Origin: Humisphaera borealis
Lineage (GTDB): Bacteria > Planctomycetota > Phycisphaerae > Tepidisphaerales > Tepidisphaeraceae
NCBI RefSeq assembly: GCF_015169395.1
Contig: NZ_CP063458.1
Location: 4,464,001-4,528,000 of the forward strand
DNA length: 64,000 nucleotides
Direction: 5' to 3'
Positions 1 through 8,356 of the stretch are shown one piece after another. The notes beneath the pieces are model-generated. The model was not told where the DNA came from and did not search any database. It was given only the letters and a program-made list of their open reading frames with translations. How positions within the stretch are numbered: position 1 is the stretch's first letter; every line of letters begins with the position of its first letter. The position numbers and the translations under genes are program-made.

Positions 1-825
1 GGGTCGATTCACTTGCTGCGTACCGCCGAACAGGGCGACTTTACCACCGAAGAAATCGAGACGTTACAGCGTGCCGTGAAGGTGTTTGAGGTTGATCTGG
101 CTGCAGCCAGGCAGGCCCGTCGCACCGGCGCTGCGGCCCACCAGCTGGTAGCGCGTCCGGCCCTGAGCCTTACCGTATTCGATTCGCACCTCAAGCCGCT
201 CACCCCGACAGAGGGCCTGGACGGCGTTGACGAAGGTCTCCGTGCCCAACTGATTGAGCAGGCCCGTCAGCAGTTGGCCGCCCAAAGCGGGCTTGATGTC
301 GATCTGCAGCGCATCACCGTACCCGATAGCCATGGCGACCGGTGGGTGTTCAATCGCGTGGTCTACAAGAAGTATCCCGCGCTCGGCGAAGGCCCCGCCA
401 TCTTCTTCTGCCTTCAGCCGGACTGCACCGACTGGAACGGCGTGCGGGTCTCTGACTTCCAGGCGGATCCGGAACTGTCCCGGCTGATCCCGGCCGTCAA
501 GTTCATGTATGCCGAGTACAGCAGGGGCCCGACGCTCACCGAGATCGCCCAGCAGGTGAAGCTAAGCCCGTTCCATTTCCACCGCCGTTTCACCGAATTG
601 CTGGGTATGACGCCCAAGCAATACATGCTGGCCTGCCAGATTCAGCAGTCCAAGTCCGATCTGCTGTCCGGCCAGAAAGAGCTCGCGACCATTGCCAAGG
701 AATGTGGCTTTGCCCACCAAAGCCACTTTACGAGCCGGTTCAAGCAGGCGACCGGCCTGACGCCGACCCGTTGGCGTCGCATGGCCAGTCGTCGGGCTCC
801 CAACGCGGCGGCCGATCAGAACTGA
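1..825 (+). CDS. AraC-family transcriptional regulator, 5' end cut by the window
   Basis: The reading frame is open through base 1, so the N-terminus lies outside. The last ~100 residues are an AraC/XylS DNA-binding domain with two helix-turn-helix units: one around LTEIAQQVKLSPFHFHRRF, the other around LATIAKECGFAHQSHFTSRF, followed by the family's GLTPTRWRR end. The first visible residues (GDFTTEEIETLQ) resemble the exit helix of a GAF-like sensor, which is an inference. The middle part, about residues 50-160, is not a domain I recognise. It would act as a cytoplasmic DNA-binding regulator; its ligand and targets cannot be read here. It converges on the IspD-like gene, with a long hairpin between them. 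Family call is firm, function unknown. Confidence 0.9.
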   Translation, partial: GSIHLLRTAEQGDFTTEEIETLQRAVKVFEVDLAAARQARRTGAAAHQLVARPALSLTVFDSHLKPLTPTEGLDGVDEGLRAQLIEQARQQLAAQSGLDVDLQRITVPDSHGDRWVFNRVVYKKYPALGEGPAIFFCLQPDCTDWNGVRVSDFQADPELSRLIPAVKFMYAEYSRGPTLTEIAQQVKLSPFHFHRRFTELLGMTPKQYMLACQIQQSKSDLLSGQKELATIAKECGFAHQSHFTSRFKQATGLTPTRWRRMASRRAPNAAADQN

Positions 826-848
826 TGGCGTTAGATTGCGATCGAAAA

Positions 849-912
849 AGAGCGATGAGTTCTGAACGCGGGTGTTGTGTGTGCGCACCGGCGTTTCAGA
901 ACTCATCGCTCT
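849..912. terminator. Bidirectional hairpin terminator
   Basis: An inverted repeat of about 21 bp (AGAGCGATGAGTTCTGA(A)CGC, arms 849-869 and 891-912, one single-base bulge) sits between the convergent regulator and IspD-like gene. A run of A precedes the left arm, giving a U-tract for minus-strand transcripts; the plus side has only CTCTTG. Position and structure fit a shared terminator. Confidence 0.65.
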
Positions 913-958
913 CTTGATTGGCTCCGGCGTTTCGACTCTGCCTTCACCCTGAATTCAG

Positions 959-1654
959 CTACCACTGCGCCTCTTCGAACGGATTGCTGAGCGCTTTAAG
1001 CTTCGGTTTAGGCAGCATCCCCAGCATCGCCTTGACCATGCCGGCGTCGCCGTTGCCGCCGACTCGAACGTTCAAAGCCGAGCCCGTCACCGTCTTAAGT
1101 TGCGACGGGTGAACATCCTTCCTGGTTTTGGCTATCTCAAGGAACTTTGCCCGGCTGAAGACCTGTGGCGTCAGCACTTGGACGTATCGCGACGGCAGGT
1201 GAGCCGCGACTGCACCGCCGCCTTCATCCAGTTCGAGCAGCGGTGCCTGCAGGGCCGTCGTCAGCGCCACGGCGTCATGCTTCTCCGCGGCTTCCATGAG
1301 CGCGTCGATGTCACTGAACGGCACTGCCGGCCTGGCCGCATCGTGCACGATGACGTGCGACGTATCGGCAACGAGTTTCTCGGCCATCGCGACGATCTGG
1401 TCGAACCACTTGTTGGTGGTCCATGCCAGCTTCACCCCTGAGAACGCCAGGTGATTACCGAACTTGCGCTTCGCCTCTTCGGCCTGCGCGTTGTCGAATG
1501 CCAGCAATACCTGCTTGACGTTGGAGCGATTGAGGAACAACTCCACGCTGCGGAGCAGCGCCTCACGCCCGTCGATCTTGACCGTAGGCCCCGCCGACTC
1601 GCCCGACTGCCCCGGCGGCGGGGCGGTGATGATGACAACACTGAACTCAGGCAC
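959..1654 (-). CDS. IspD-like cytidylyltransferase with an altered nucleotide-binding loop
   Basis: 231 residues, the usual IspD length. IspD joins CTP and methylerythritol 4-phosphate in isoprenoid synthesis. The family hallmark VHDAARP is present near residue 100, and LTPQVF corresponds to the LTPQ segment of IspD. However, the N-terminus reads IITAPPPGQSGES where IspD has a glycine-rich AAGxGxRM loop, so the conserved loop arginine is not visible; a lysine near residue 26 could match the second catalytic residue. The C-terminal part is also divergent. The GTG start is chosen because AGGAGGT lies just upstream. It may be a divergent IspD, a paralogue with another nucleotide substrate, or inactive; I leave the symbol blank. 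Confidence 0.7.
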   Translation of the reverse strand: MPEFSVVIITAPPPGQSGESAGPTVKIDGREALLRSVELFLNRSNVKQVLLAFDNAQAEEAKRKFGNHLAFSGVKLAWTTNKWFDQIVAMAEKLVADTSHVIVHDAARPAVPFSDIDALMEAAEKHDAVALTTALQAPLLELDEGGGAVAAHLPSRYVQVLTPQVFSRAKFLEIAKTRKDVHPSQLKTVTGSALNVRVGGNGDAGMVKAMLGMLPKPKLKALSNPFEEAQW

Positions 1655-1774
1655 AAGGACCTCCTGTCTTCAACCCGACAACGGCCGCCGGACGCGCCCT
1701 AAACGCGTTGGCCCGGCCTTCCACCCATGATAGGTTCTACCGCCGTCTGATGAGAATTGTACCGGAGGCCGAGA

Positions 1775-2683
1775 ATGTATTTCCGATTCGCCGTTGTCGC
1801 GTTGATCGCCGTCTGTTCCGCCGTCATACGCCCGGCCGCGGCACAGCAACCCGCGGCGCAACCGCTCCAGATTCCGCCCAACATCGAGTTCCAGACGGAT
1901 GTCGTCTACGGCAAGGGCGGCGGAAAGGACCTGACGCTCAATCTCGCCCGGCCGAAGATCATCACTAGTCCGGCACCCTGCATCGTGATTATTCACGGCG
2001 GCGGCTGGTCGGGCGGAAAGAAGGAGCAGCACAACGACCTTGCGGTAACGCTCGCCGGCAAGGGGTACGTTGCCGTTACCGTCGGCTATCGGCTTGCCCC
2101 AGACGCCGTCTTCCCCGCCCAGGTCAACGATGTGAAATGTGCCGTGCGTTTTCTTCGCAACAGCGCCGACACGTTCAAGCTCGATCCCCGGCGCATCGGC
2201 GCGGTCGGCTTTTCCGCCGGGGCACACCTATCGATGCTGCTCGGCGTTACCAGTAAGGACGACGGACTTGAGGGCGACGGCGGGTATGCCGACCAGTCGA
2301 GCAGGGTACAGGCGGTTGTCTCGTTCTTTGGCCCCACCGACCTGACCGCGCCCGAAATTTTCCCCGATGTCAGCCCGATACTGAAAAAGTTTCTCGGCGG
2401 GACGCTGACCGAGAAGCCCGATCTCTACAAGAAGGCATCGCCGGTCACCTATGTCAGGCGCGATTCGGCGCCGATGCTGCTCTTCCAAGGGACCAATGAC
2501 ATCCTGGTCAACTGGAAACAGGCCATCCGCATGGTCGAGGCCCTGACAAAGAACGATGTCGACGGCCGGCTGGAATTGTTGCTGGGCCTGGGTCATGGCT
2601 GGGGCGGTAAGGAACTGATCCGCACCGCCGAGACGACGTTCGCGTTTTTCGAGGAGAAGCTGAGCAAGCCGAAGTTACCGTGA
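1775..2683 (+). CDS. Secreted alpha/beta-hydrolase (BD-FAE/HSL-type esterase)
   Basis: 302 residues. The ATG at 1775 is preferred over upstream starts because GGAGG lies 6 bases before it and it opens a clean signal peptide ending near AAAQQ. The mature part has the oxyanion motif HGGGW, the nucleophile elbow GFSAG, a DI-containing acid loop (QGTNDIL) and a C-terminal GHGW histidine, in the order expected of a Ser-Asp-His esterase. Such enzymes cleave carboxyl esters such as acetyl or feruloyl groups on plant polysaccharides; the substrate here is not determined. It is exported, most likely to the periplasm. It stands alone, ahead of the cytochrome gene. Confidence 0.88.
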   Translation: MYFRFAVVALIAVCSAVIRPAAAQQPAAQPLQIPPNIEFQTDVVYGKGGGKDLTLNLARPKIITSPAPCIVIIHGGGWSGGKKEQHNDLAVTLAGKGYVAVTVGYRLAPDAVFPAQVNDVKCAVRFLRNSADTFKLDPRRIGAVGFSAGAHLSMLLGVTSKDDGLEGDGGYADQSSRVQAVVSFFGPTDLTAPEIFPDVSPILKKFLGGTLTEKPDLYKKASPVTYVRRDSAPMLLFQGTNDILVNWKQAIRMVEALTKNDVDGRLELLLGLGHGWGGKELIRTAETTFAFFEEKLSKPKLP

Positions 2684-2840
2684 GCGAGATTGTCGTCCCG
2701 GCTTTCGGCCTGCGATTCCGCGGCGCGAACGCCGTTTATTCCACATAGCGTGGATAATGGGTCACGCCCGTCGCAAGACACCAGCGTCTTTCCCTGAGAC
2801 TTCCCCGCAAAACCAGATACAATCGTCCTCGGAGGATTTC

Positions 2841-3293
2841 ATGCTGCGCAAACGCTCGCTTGCCCTGTTCGCCCTGATCATCCCTGCCGCCATGGTGCTC
2901 GCCGCGGACAAGCCCCCGGAGAAGCCCAAAGCGCCCGAGAAGCCCGCCAGCGGCAAGCCGGCGAAGGTCGATTTTGTCACACAGATCAAGCCGCTGTTCG
3001 ACGCCAACTGCGCCAAATGCCACGGCGTCCGCCCGACCAAGGCCTACAGCATGCTCACCAAGGCCAAGGCTTTCACGCCCGGCGAATCGGACGAGCCGCC
3101 GATTGTTCCCGGCAAGGCAGACCAGTCGCTGATCGTCTCGCTCATGAAGGCGAAGGATCCCGAAGGCCGCATGCCCCAGAAGAAGCCGGCAATGAAGCCT
3201 GCGGAGATTGCGCTGATCGAGCGCTGGATCAACGAAGGGGCAGAATGGCCGGAGAAGGTGCAACTGACACCGCCGCCGGAAGACAAGGAATAG
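2841..3293 (+). CDS. Exported planctomycete-type cytochrome c
   Basis: 150 residues. The start at 2841 has GGAGGA four bases upstream and opens a signal peptide (LALFALIIPAAMVLAA). A lysine- and proline-rich linker follows, then a single heme-attachment motif CAKCH near residue 56 and a later methionine in GRMPQKKP that could be the sixth ligand. The arrangement, with LFDANCAKCHG then a closing LIERWINEGAEWP segment, matches the planctomycete cytochrome c domain that usually occurs fused to large DUF1549/DUF1553 proteins; here it stands alone. Likely role: periplasmic electron carrier or redox sensor domain. The partner is unknown. Confidence 0.85.
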   Translation: MLRKRSLALFALIIPAAMVLAADKPPEKPKAPEKPASGKPAKVDFVTQIKPLFDANCAKCHGVRPTKAYSMLTKAKAFTPGESDEPPIVPGKADQSLIVSLMKAKDPEGRMPQKKPAMKPAEIALIERWINEGAEWPEKVQLTPPPEDKE

Positions 3294-3343
3294 CGTTTTC
3301 GTGGCAGGGGCATACCCATGCCCGCGCGCCTGGTGGATAGATT

Positions 3344-3432
3344 GGGTGGCATGGGCAACGGTACCCCGTACCCGTGTCGAATGTCAGTCGGCGACCGTCA
3401 CGGGCAAGCGAGTACGCTTGCCCATGCCACCC
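3344..3432. repeat. Nested palindromic repeat
   Basis: Perfect 15-bp outer arms GGGTGGCATGGGCAA (3344-3358) and its complement (3418-3432) enclose about 60 bp, with a second perfect hairpin GGGCAAGCG-AGTA-CGCTTGCCC at 3402-3423 overlapping the right arm. It lies between the cytochrome gene and the next gene. The CATGGGCA / TGCCCATG theme recurs in the element at 53465-53666. Confidence 0.75.
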
Positions 3433-3459
3433 GACTCAACAGAATTGAGCGGTTGTCGC

Positions 3460-3894
3460 ATGCCATTCGCCGGCGTCTCGCCCGACTGGATTCACGAGTT
3501 ATCCGAGATCGCCGCTATGACCTTGGCGGATTTCCGCCGGCATGTCGGCGACCAGGCGTTCGCGATGCTCGCCGTCGATTGCCGCCCGGCGGATGGGTTC
3601 ATCTCCCTGTCGATGCTGCTGTCGGCCGAATCAGCCATCGACCCATCGCTCGCCGATCCCGCCCGGACATCCGCCTGGAAGCACGAAGGACTCGAGCGCA
3701 AGACCGGCATGTGGCGGCTGGCGGCGGGGGTCGAGCGGGTGATGCAGGAGACCTATCATTGCGCCGAAGAAGCGGACCGACCGGCGATTGCCGAAGCGTT
3801 TGTCGGAGCGTGCCTAAAGGCGATCCACACGGAACGAGTTGCCGCAGAGGTTGAGTGTTTCCTCCTGGCGGAGTCTTTCCGAATCACGTCCTGA
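3460..3894 (+). CDS. Hypothetical protein, 144 aa
   Basis: I do not recognise a family. The codon pattern is strongly protein-like (G/C at third positions), and the protein is acidic and helical with no signal peptide or membrane segment: it starts MPFAGVSPDWIHELSE and ends LLAESFRITS. The start is uncertain; an in-frame ATG at 3424 overlaps the palindromic repeat, so 3460 is preferred, although neither has a clear ribosome site. It ends 25 bases before hslU, on the same strand, so the two may share a transcript; this is the place where hslV is normally found, and this protein is not HslV (no N-terminal TT catalytic threonine motif). Confidence 0.6.
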   Translation: MPFAGVSPDWIHELSEIAAMTLADFRRHVGDQAFAMLAVDCRPADGFISLSMLLSAESAIDPSLADPARTSAWKHEGLERKTGMWRLAAGVERVMQETYHCAEEADRPAIAEAFVGACLKAIHTERVAAEVECFLLAESFRITS

Positions 3895-3919
3895 AGCTCG
3901 TCGGCTGCCTTCCACAACC

Positions 3920-5254
3920 ATGATTGTTCTCACCCCCAAGCAGATCGTCGCCGAGCTCGACAAATACATCGTCGGCCAGGCCGACGCCAAGCGTGCCGTC
4001 GCTGTTGCCGTCCGTAACCGCTGGCGACGCCAGCAACTGCCGGAAGACGTCCGCTCGGACGTCTCGCCGAAGAACATCCTGATGATCGGCCCCACCGGCG
4101 TCGGCAAGACCGAGATCGCCCGGCGACTGGCCACCCTCACCGGGGCACCATTCGTCAAAGTTGAAGCGACCAAGTACACCGAGGTCGGCTACCACGGGCG
4201 GGACGTCGAATCGATGGTCCGCGACCTGCTCGATGTCGGCCTTGCGATGGTGCGAACGGAACTGACCGAGCAGGTAAAGGAGCCCGCCGAGCGACACGTG
4301 CAGGAACGGCTGTTGGACCACCTGCTGCCCGAGGGAGATCGGCCATCCTACGGCGAAGACGATGAAGCCACGGCTCGCCGGCAGCGCACGCGCGACAAGC
4401 TCCGCCAGCAGCTCGAAGCCGGCGAGTTCGAAGATCGCATGATCGAAATCTCCATCGAAGAGCGCGCCAGCGTGGTCGGCGTGCTCGGCACCGCCGGCAT
4501 GGAGATGGACCCGCAGATGCAGAAGATGTTCGAGCGCGTCCTGCCCAGCAGCCGCGACAATCGCAAACTCACCGTACGCGACGCCCGGCGGATCCTGTTC
4601 GCTCAGGAAGCCGAGAAGCTGATCGACAAGGACCGTGTCACGCGATCGGCGATCGAGCTTGTCGAGCAACAGGGCATTATCTTCATCGACGAAATCGATA
4701 AGGTCACCGGCACGGGCAAGGAGAGCGGCCCCGACGTCAGCCGACAGGGCGTGCAGCGTGATTTGCTGCCGATCGTCGAAGGTAGCACCATCGTCACCCG
4801 CCACGGGCCGGTGAAGACCGACTACGTGCTTTTCATCGCCGCCGGCGCGTTCCACCAGAGCAAGCCCAGCGATCTGATGCCCGAACTGCAGGGTCGTTTC
4901 CCCATTCGCGTGGAGCTGAAAGATCTGACGAAGGACGACTTCGTGCGAATCCTGCGGGAGCCGAAGAACTCGCTGACGAAACAGACCTCTGCGCTGTTAG
5001 GCACCGAAGGTCTGGAAGTCACCTTCGCCGACGACGCCGTCGAAGCGATGGCGCAACTGGCGTTCGACGTGAACAAGCGCAGCCAGAACATCGGGGCCCG
5101 CCGGCTTTACACCATCCTTGAACGCGTTTTTGAGGCGATCAGCTTTGACGCTCCGGAAATAGCGGACAAGAAGGTGCACATCACCGCCGAGATCGTGCGG
5201 CAGCGGCTGGGCGACATCGTTCAGGACGAGGACCTGAGCAAGTTCATTTTGTAA
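3920..5254 (+). CDS. hslU: HslU, ATPase subunit of the HslUV protease
   Basis: 444 residues, the same length as E. coli HslU (443). HslU is an AAA+ unfoldase that feeds proteins to the HslV peptidase in the cytoplasm. Visible features: TPKQIVAELDKYIVGQ at the N-terminus, Walker A GPTGVGKT (residues 57-64), the family-specific GYHGRDV pore-loop region, the inserted I-domain (about residues 110-240), Walker B FIDEID near 253, and the C-terminal EDLSKFIL tail that inserts into HslV. The start at 3920 matches the family. No hslV lies next to it, which is unusual because hslV normally precedes hslU. Confidence 0.97.
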   Translation: MIVLTPKQIVAELDKYIVGQADAKRAVAVAVRNRWRRQQLPEDVRSDVSPKNILMIGPTGVGKTEIARRLATLTGAPFVKVEATKYTEVGYHGRDVESMVRDLLDVGLAMVRTELTEQVKEPAERHVQERLLDHLLPEGDRPSYGEDDEATARRQRTRDKLRQQLEAGEFEDRMIEISIEERASVVGVLGTAGMEMDPQMQKMFERVLPSSRDNRKLTVRDARRILFAQEAEKLIDKDRVTRSAIELVEQQGIIFIDEIDKVTGTGKESGPDVSRQGVQRDLLPIVEGSTIVTRHGPVKTDYVLFIAAGAFHQSKPSDLMPELQGRFPIRVELKDLTKDDFVRILREPKNSLTKQTSALLGTEGLEVTFADDAVEAMAQLAFDVNKRSQNIGARRLYTILERVFEAISFDAPEIADKKVHITAEIVRQRLGDIVQDEDLSKFIL

Positions 5255-5273
5255 CCGCGTTGGTTCGCGAAGT

Positions 5274-5360
5274 GGTGCCACGGGTCGCCGGTACTCCGGA
5301 GACCCGTGTCTTGGCCCAACTCGCACACGGGTCTGCGGAGTACCGCCGACCCGTGGCACC
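5274..5360. repeat. 36-bp near-perfect inverted repeat
   Basis: Arms 5274-5309 and 5325-5360 are complementary except for two positions, around a 15-base loop (cttggcccaactcgc). The arms begin GGTGCCACGGGTCG and contain GGTACTCCG. It follows hslU by 19 bases and could end transcription there, but there is no T-run, and its size fits a dispersed palindromic element (REP/MITE type) better. Confidence 0.8.
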
Positions 5361-5435
5361 TGAGTCGCAGACCTCGGGGCCTCGGTCGTGATCTCTCTGT
5401 GGTTGTCGAACCTTTAGACGGCGTATGATCGCCGC

Positions 5436-5849
5436 ATGATCTCTCCCCGCGAGCTGCGCTTCCATCGCTACGTATTCGTCGCATCAGCGATTTACAACAC
5501 GATCTGGGGCACCTTCGTCGTGCTCTTTCCGCTGCTTCCGTTTCGCTGGGCGGGCCTGCCCGATCCGAACTATCCCGAACTCTGGCAGTGCATCGGCATG
5601 ATCGTCGGCGTGTATGCCATCGGCTATGCGTACCTTGCCGCCGACCCGATTCGCTACGCACCTTTCTTGATCGTCGCATTTCTGGGCAAGATCTTCGGTC
5701 CGATCGGATGGCTCATTGCCTGGCACAACGACCGCCTGCCCGGGATCACCGGCCTGACGATACTGACGAACGATCTGATCTGGTGGATTCCATACGGACG
5801 ATTCCTGTGGATGACGATGGGGCCGGGCGCGCGGCAGGGCAGCAGATAA
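5436..5849 (+). CDS. Small integral membrane protein, 137 aa, unknown function
   Basis: Four hydrophobic segments can be drawn, at about residues 12-35, 45-68, 74-97 and 104-128, with short polar links (for example HNDRLPG). I do not recognise a named family. The start at 5436 gives MISPRELRFHRYVFV, a basic cytoplasmic N-terminus before the first segment. It stands alone between the palindrome and the next gene. Likely an inner-membrane protein of unknown role. Confidence 0.75.
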   Translation: MISPRELRFHRYVFVASAIYNTIWGTFVVLFPLLPFRWAGLPDPNYPELWQCIGMIVGVYAIGYAYLAADPIRYAPFLIVAFLGKIFGPIGWLIAWHNDRLPGITGLTILTNDLIWWIPYGRFLWMTMGPGARQGSR

Positions 5850-6001
5850 CGGTCCCTGGTCTTGGCACTTGTGGTGCAGGCGTCCCGCCTGCCACGCAGA
5901 GGGGACAGTCGCGCTGAGCCGGGTTCAATAGTTCCGATTCTTCGTGCCTCCGGGGGGCATCTGGTTACAATCCGGCCGAACCTGCACTTCGGAGCCGCTG
6001 A

Positions 6002-6721
6002 ATGGTGCGATTGGCTTTCTTGTTTCTCGTGATCCTGGGCGCACTGGCGGCGCTGGTATCGCTGTTCGTGGGTATGGGGCTCTATCAGGCCGCTAAGCTC
6101 CAGGATGCGTCGGTCGCAGCGTCGGCGCCGGTGACCACGCTGCCTTCGTCGCAGCCGTCTGCAACTGCGCAATCAATAGAGCAACGGCCGATCGTTCAGG
6201 CGGCTCCTGCGTCATTGCCGGTTCGGCCGATCGCCGATCCGGCTGCCAGGCAGGCCGCTGTTGCCGTGCCTCCTGATCGCCCGGTGGTGCTCTCGGTGAA
6301 GGATGCGGTGCTGATCGGTGACGACCTGCGGCTGGATCCGGTCGCGTTGAAGACGGTGATTGATTGGACCAATCGTCGCGACGGGGTGGAATGGACCGCG
6401 CAGGTCCCGGCTTCAGGTCTCTATGACGTCGAGATCACTTATTCCTGTGATCGAACCGATGGCGGGGGAGTCTTCACAATTCGTGCCGGTCCCGGCGGTC
6501 TCTCGGCGTCGGTCCGGCCCACCGGTAGTTGGGACGACTATCAGAGCCAGTACGCGGGCAAGCTCTATCTTCCGCAGGGCCCGACGCAACTGTTTATGCG
6601 CCCGGTGTACATGCTGCCCGGCGGACGATTGATGAATCTTCGCGCGGTAACGTTGAAGTTCGTCAAGCAGATCGACGAGCCCGAGTTTCGCCCGCCGTTC
6701 TCGAGGCGGCGCGGGTTCTGA
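6002..6721 (+). CDS. Membrane-anchored protein with a carbohydrate-binding-like beta-sandwich
   Basis: 239 residues: an N-terminal membrane anchor (residues 4-28), a disordered Ala/Pro/Ser/Gln linker to about residue 95, and a C-terminal domain. In the C-terminal part the pattern DGVEWTAQVPASGLYDVEI...GSWDDYQSQ...LYLPQGPTQLFMRPV resembles CBM6/DUF5077-like modules found beside planctomycete glycosidases and sulfatases. This suggests sugar or polysaccharide binding on the outer face of the inner membrane; it is an inference from fold pattern only. Its stop lies 20 bases from the stop of the convergent efflux gene. Confidence 0.72.
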   Translation: MVRLAFLFLVILGALAALVSLFVGMGLYQAAKLQDASVAASAPVTTLPSSQPSATAQSIEQRPIVQAAPASLPVRPIADPAARQAAVAVPPDRPVVLSVKDAVLIGDDLRLDPVALKTVIDWTNRRDGVEWTAQVPASGLYDVEITYSCDRTDGGGVFTIRAGPGGLSASVRPTGSWDDYQSQYAGKLYLPQGPTQLFMRPVYMLPGGRLMNLRAVTLKFVKQIDEPEFRPPFSRRRGF

Positions 6722-6741
6722 TGTTCCACCAGTGGCACGTG

Positions 6742-8316
6742 CTACGGTAACGGGCGGGTCGCTGGCTGAGTAGCGGTCGCCGGCTGGGTGTCGGCGGGGC
6801 GGGTCGTGGTCAACAGCCGGGTGCTCGGTTGCGTGGCGGCCCCCTCCGTCGGCGGTCTTCTCAACTCGCCGATCACTCGCAACAGATTCAGGTATTGAAG
6901 CTTCAGGTTGTATTCCTCGCTTGCCAGCTGTAGCTGCGCATTGAGCAACTGGTCCTGTGCGACGAGCCGCTCGAGGTAGATGCCGGTACCCGCGGCGTAG
7001 CTGCCTTCGGCGACGTCCAGTGCTTGCTGGGCGGCATCGACGGCGATCCGAAGTTCAACCAGCCGCCTGGCGCTGGTCTGAAGATTCTCGATCGCCGTCG
7101 TCGCCTGCTGCAGAATGCGCCGCCGCAGGTACTGCTCGTTCAGTTCCGCCTGGCGAAGCTGTGACATTGCGGTACGAACGTCCGCGTGGATGCGGCCGGC
7201 GGTGAAGATGGGCAGGTTCAGCGAGACCAGCGCGTTCCAAAGGCTGTTCTCGGGGCTGCTCTGGCGCGACAGGTAATAGTTGAAGTTGACGCTGATCGAG
7301 GGGTAATACTGGCCGATCGCCCCCTGAACATTCTGGCCGGCGGCCCGAACCGCGGCACGGGCGGCGACCAGGTCCTGGCGGCTGGCTTCTGCCCGTTCCA
7401 TCGTTGCTTCGAGGTCGACCGGCTCAGGGGGAACTTCCAGTCGATCGACCAGCGGCGCGCCCTTCGTCGGTGCATCGATCAAAAACGCCAGCAGCGTGCG
7501 GGAATTGCGCACATCAGCCCGTGCCGATGCCAGTTGCGCGCGGGTGTTTGCCGCCTGTGCTTCGGCCTGGGCGACATCCAGCTTTCGCGCCGAGCCGACC
7601 CGGTCGCGGGCTCGCATTTCGGACACGCGGGCGTTCTGAATCTGGCTGCTGCTTTCCAGCACACGCACCGTCGCCTCGCTGCGCAGCACCTGGTAGTAGG
7701 TGCTGGCGACGTCCAGCATGACGGTCGCCTTGAGGTCCAGAAGTAACGCCTTGAATCGGTCGATGTCCGCCCCGGCCCGGCGGATGTTCGCGACATCGCG
7801 GAAGCCGCGAAACACGTTGACGTTGGCATTCACCGGCACGTCAAGTCGGCCGTCGCCGGTGGAGAGGGAGGACCGGTTGAGCAACTCGTTTGGGTCGGCG
7901 GTCCCGCCGCCGCTGACCCTCCGTCCGCCGCTGTCGTCGTCGGCATCGGCGATGGAGTAGCTGGGAACGAGGGTAATAGTGGGAAAGAAATTGACCGCCG
8001 CTCGATCCTTGTCGATCAACGCCTGCACGTAATCTTCGCCGGCCAGTGCGAGTTGTTCGTTGTGTTGATTGGCCAGTTGCAACGCCGTCGTGAGCGTCAG
8101 GGGCTCGCCGACGGCATACTCGGTCGGCCGGGTATCCGGGCCGTCGAGCACCTGACGGTAGAGATCGATCTCTTTCTGCCTGTCGATCGCGCAGCCGCCG
8201 GCAACAACGCCGGCCAGCGCAAGCAAGGGCAGGGCAACGACCACTCGGGGCCGCAGCAGCGGCCTTGAGAAGTGCCGAAGGATTCGCGCGTATAGAGCAG
8301 CAACATCAGAACGCAT
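6742..8316 (-). CDS. TolC/OprM-type outer membrane efflux lipoprotein
   Basis: 524 residues. The start at 8316 is chosen because AGAGGA precedes it and it gives a short N-terminus ending in a lipobox (VVAGGC, Cys42), like OprM. The rest has the two long repeated OEP halves: coiled segments with AEAQAANTRAQLASARADVRN and later LNAQLQLASEEYN, and beta segments such as YYPSISVNFNYYLS. The C-terminus is a Thr/Pro-rich tail (ATQPATRPLP). It forms the outer-membrane exit duct of an RND pump. It lies 40 bases downstream of the tetR gene on the same strand, and the matching adaptor and pump are divergently encoded. Confidence 0.93.
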   Translation of the reverse strand: MRSDVAALYARILRHFSRPLLRPRVVVALPLLALAGVVAGGCAIDRQKEIDLYRQVLDGPDTRPTEYAVGEPLTLTTALQLANQHNEQLALAGEDYVQALIDKDRAAVNFFPTITLVPSYSIADADDDSGGRRVSGGGTADPNELLNRSSLSTGDGRLDVPVNANVNVFRGFRDVANIRRAGADIDRFKALLLDLKATVMLDVASTYYQVLRSEATVRVLESSSQIQNARVSEMRARDRVGSARKLDVAQAEAQAANTRAQLASARADVRNSRTLLAFLIDAPTKGAPLVDRLEVPPEPVDLEATMERAEASRQDLVAARAAVRAAGQNVQGAIGQYYPSISVNFNYYLSRQSSPENSLWNALVSLNLPIFTAGRIHADVRTAMSQLRQAELNEQYLRRRILQQATTAIENLQTSARRLVELRIAVDAAQQALDVAEGSYAAGTGIYLERLVAQDQLLNAQLQLASEEYNLKLQYLNLLRVIGELRRPPTEGAATQPSTRLLTTTRPADTQPATATQPATRPLP

Positions 8317-8356
8317 TCGTTTCCTCTTCCGCCTGCGGGGCACAACTTGCGATGCA

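Noticed and set aside
918-1112. Frame overlapping the 3' part of the IspD-like gene
   Set aside because: Opposite-strand shadow of the IspD-like coding sequence with no ribosome site.
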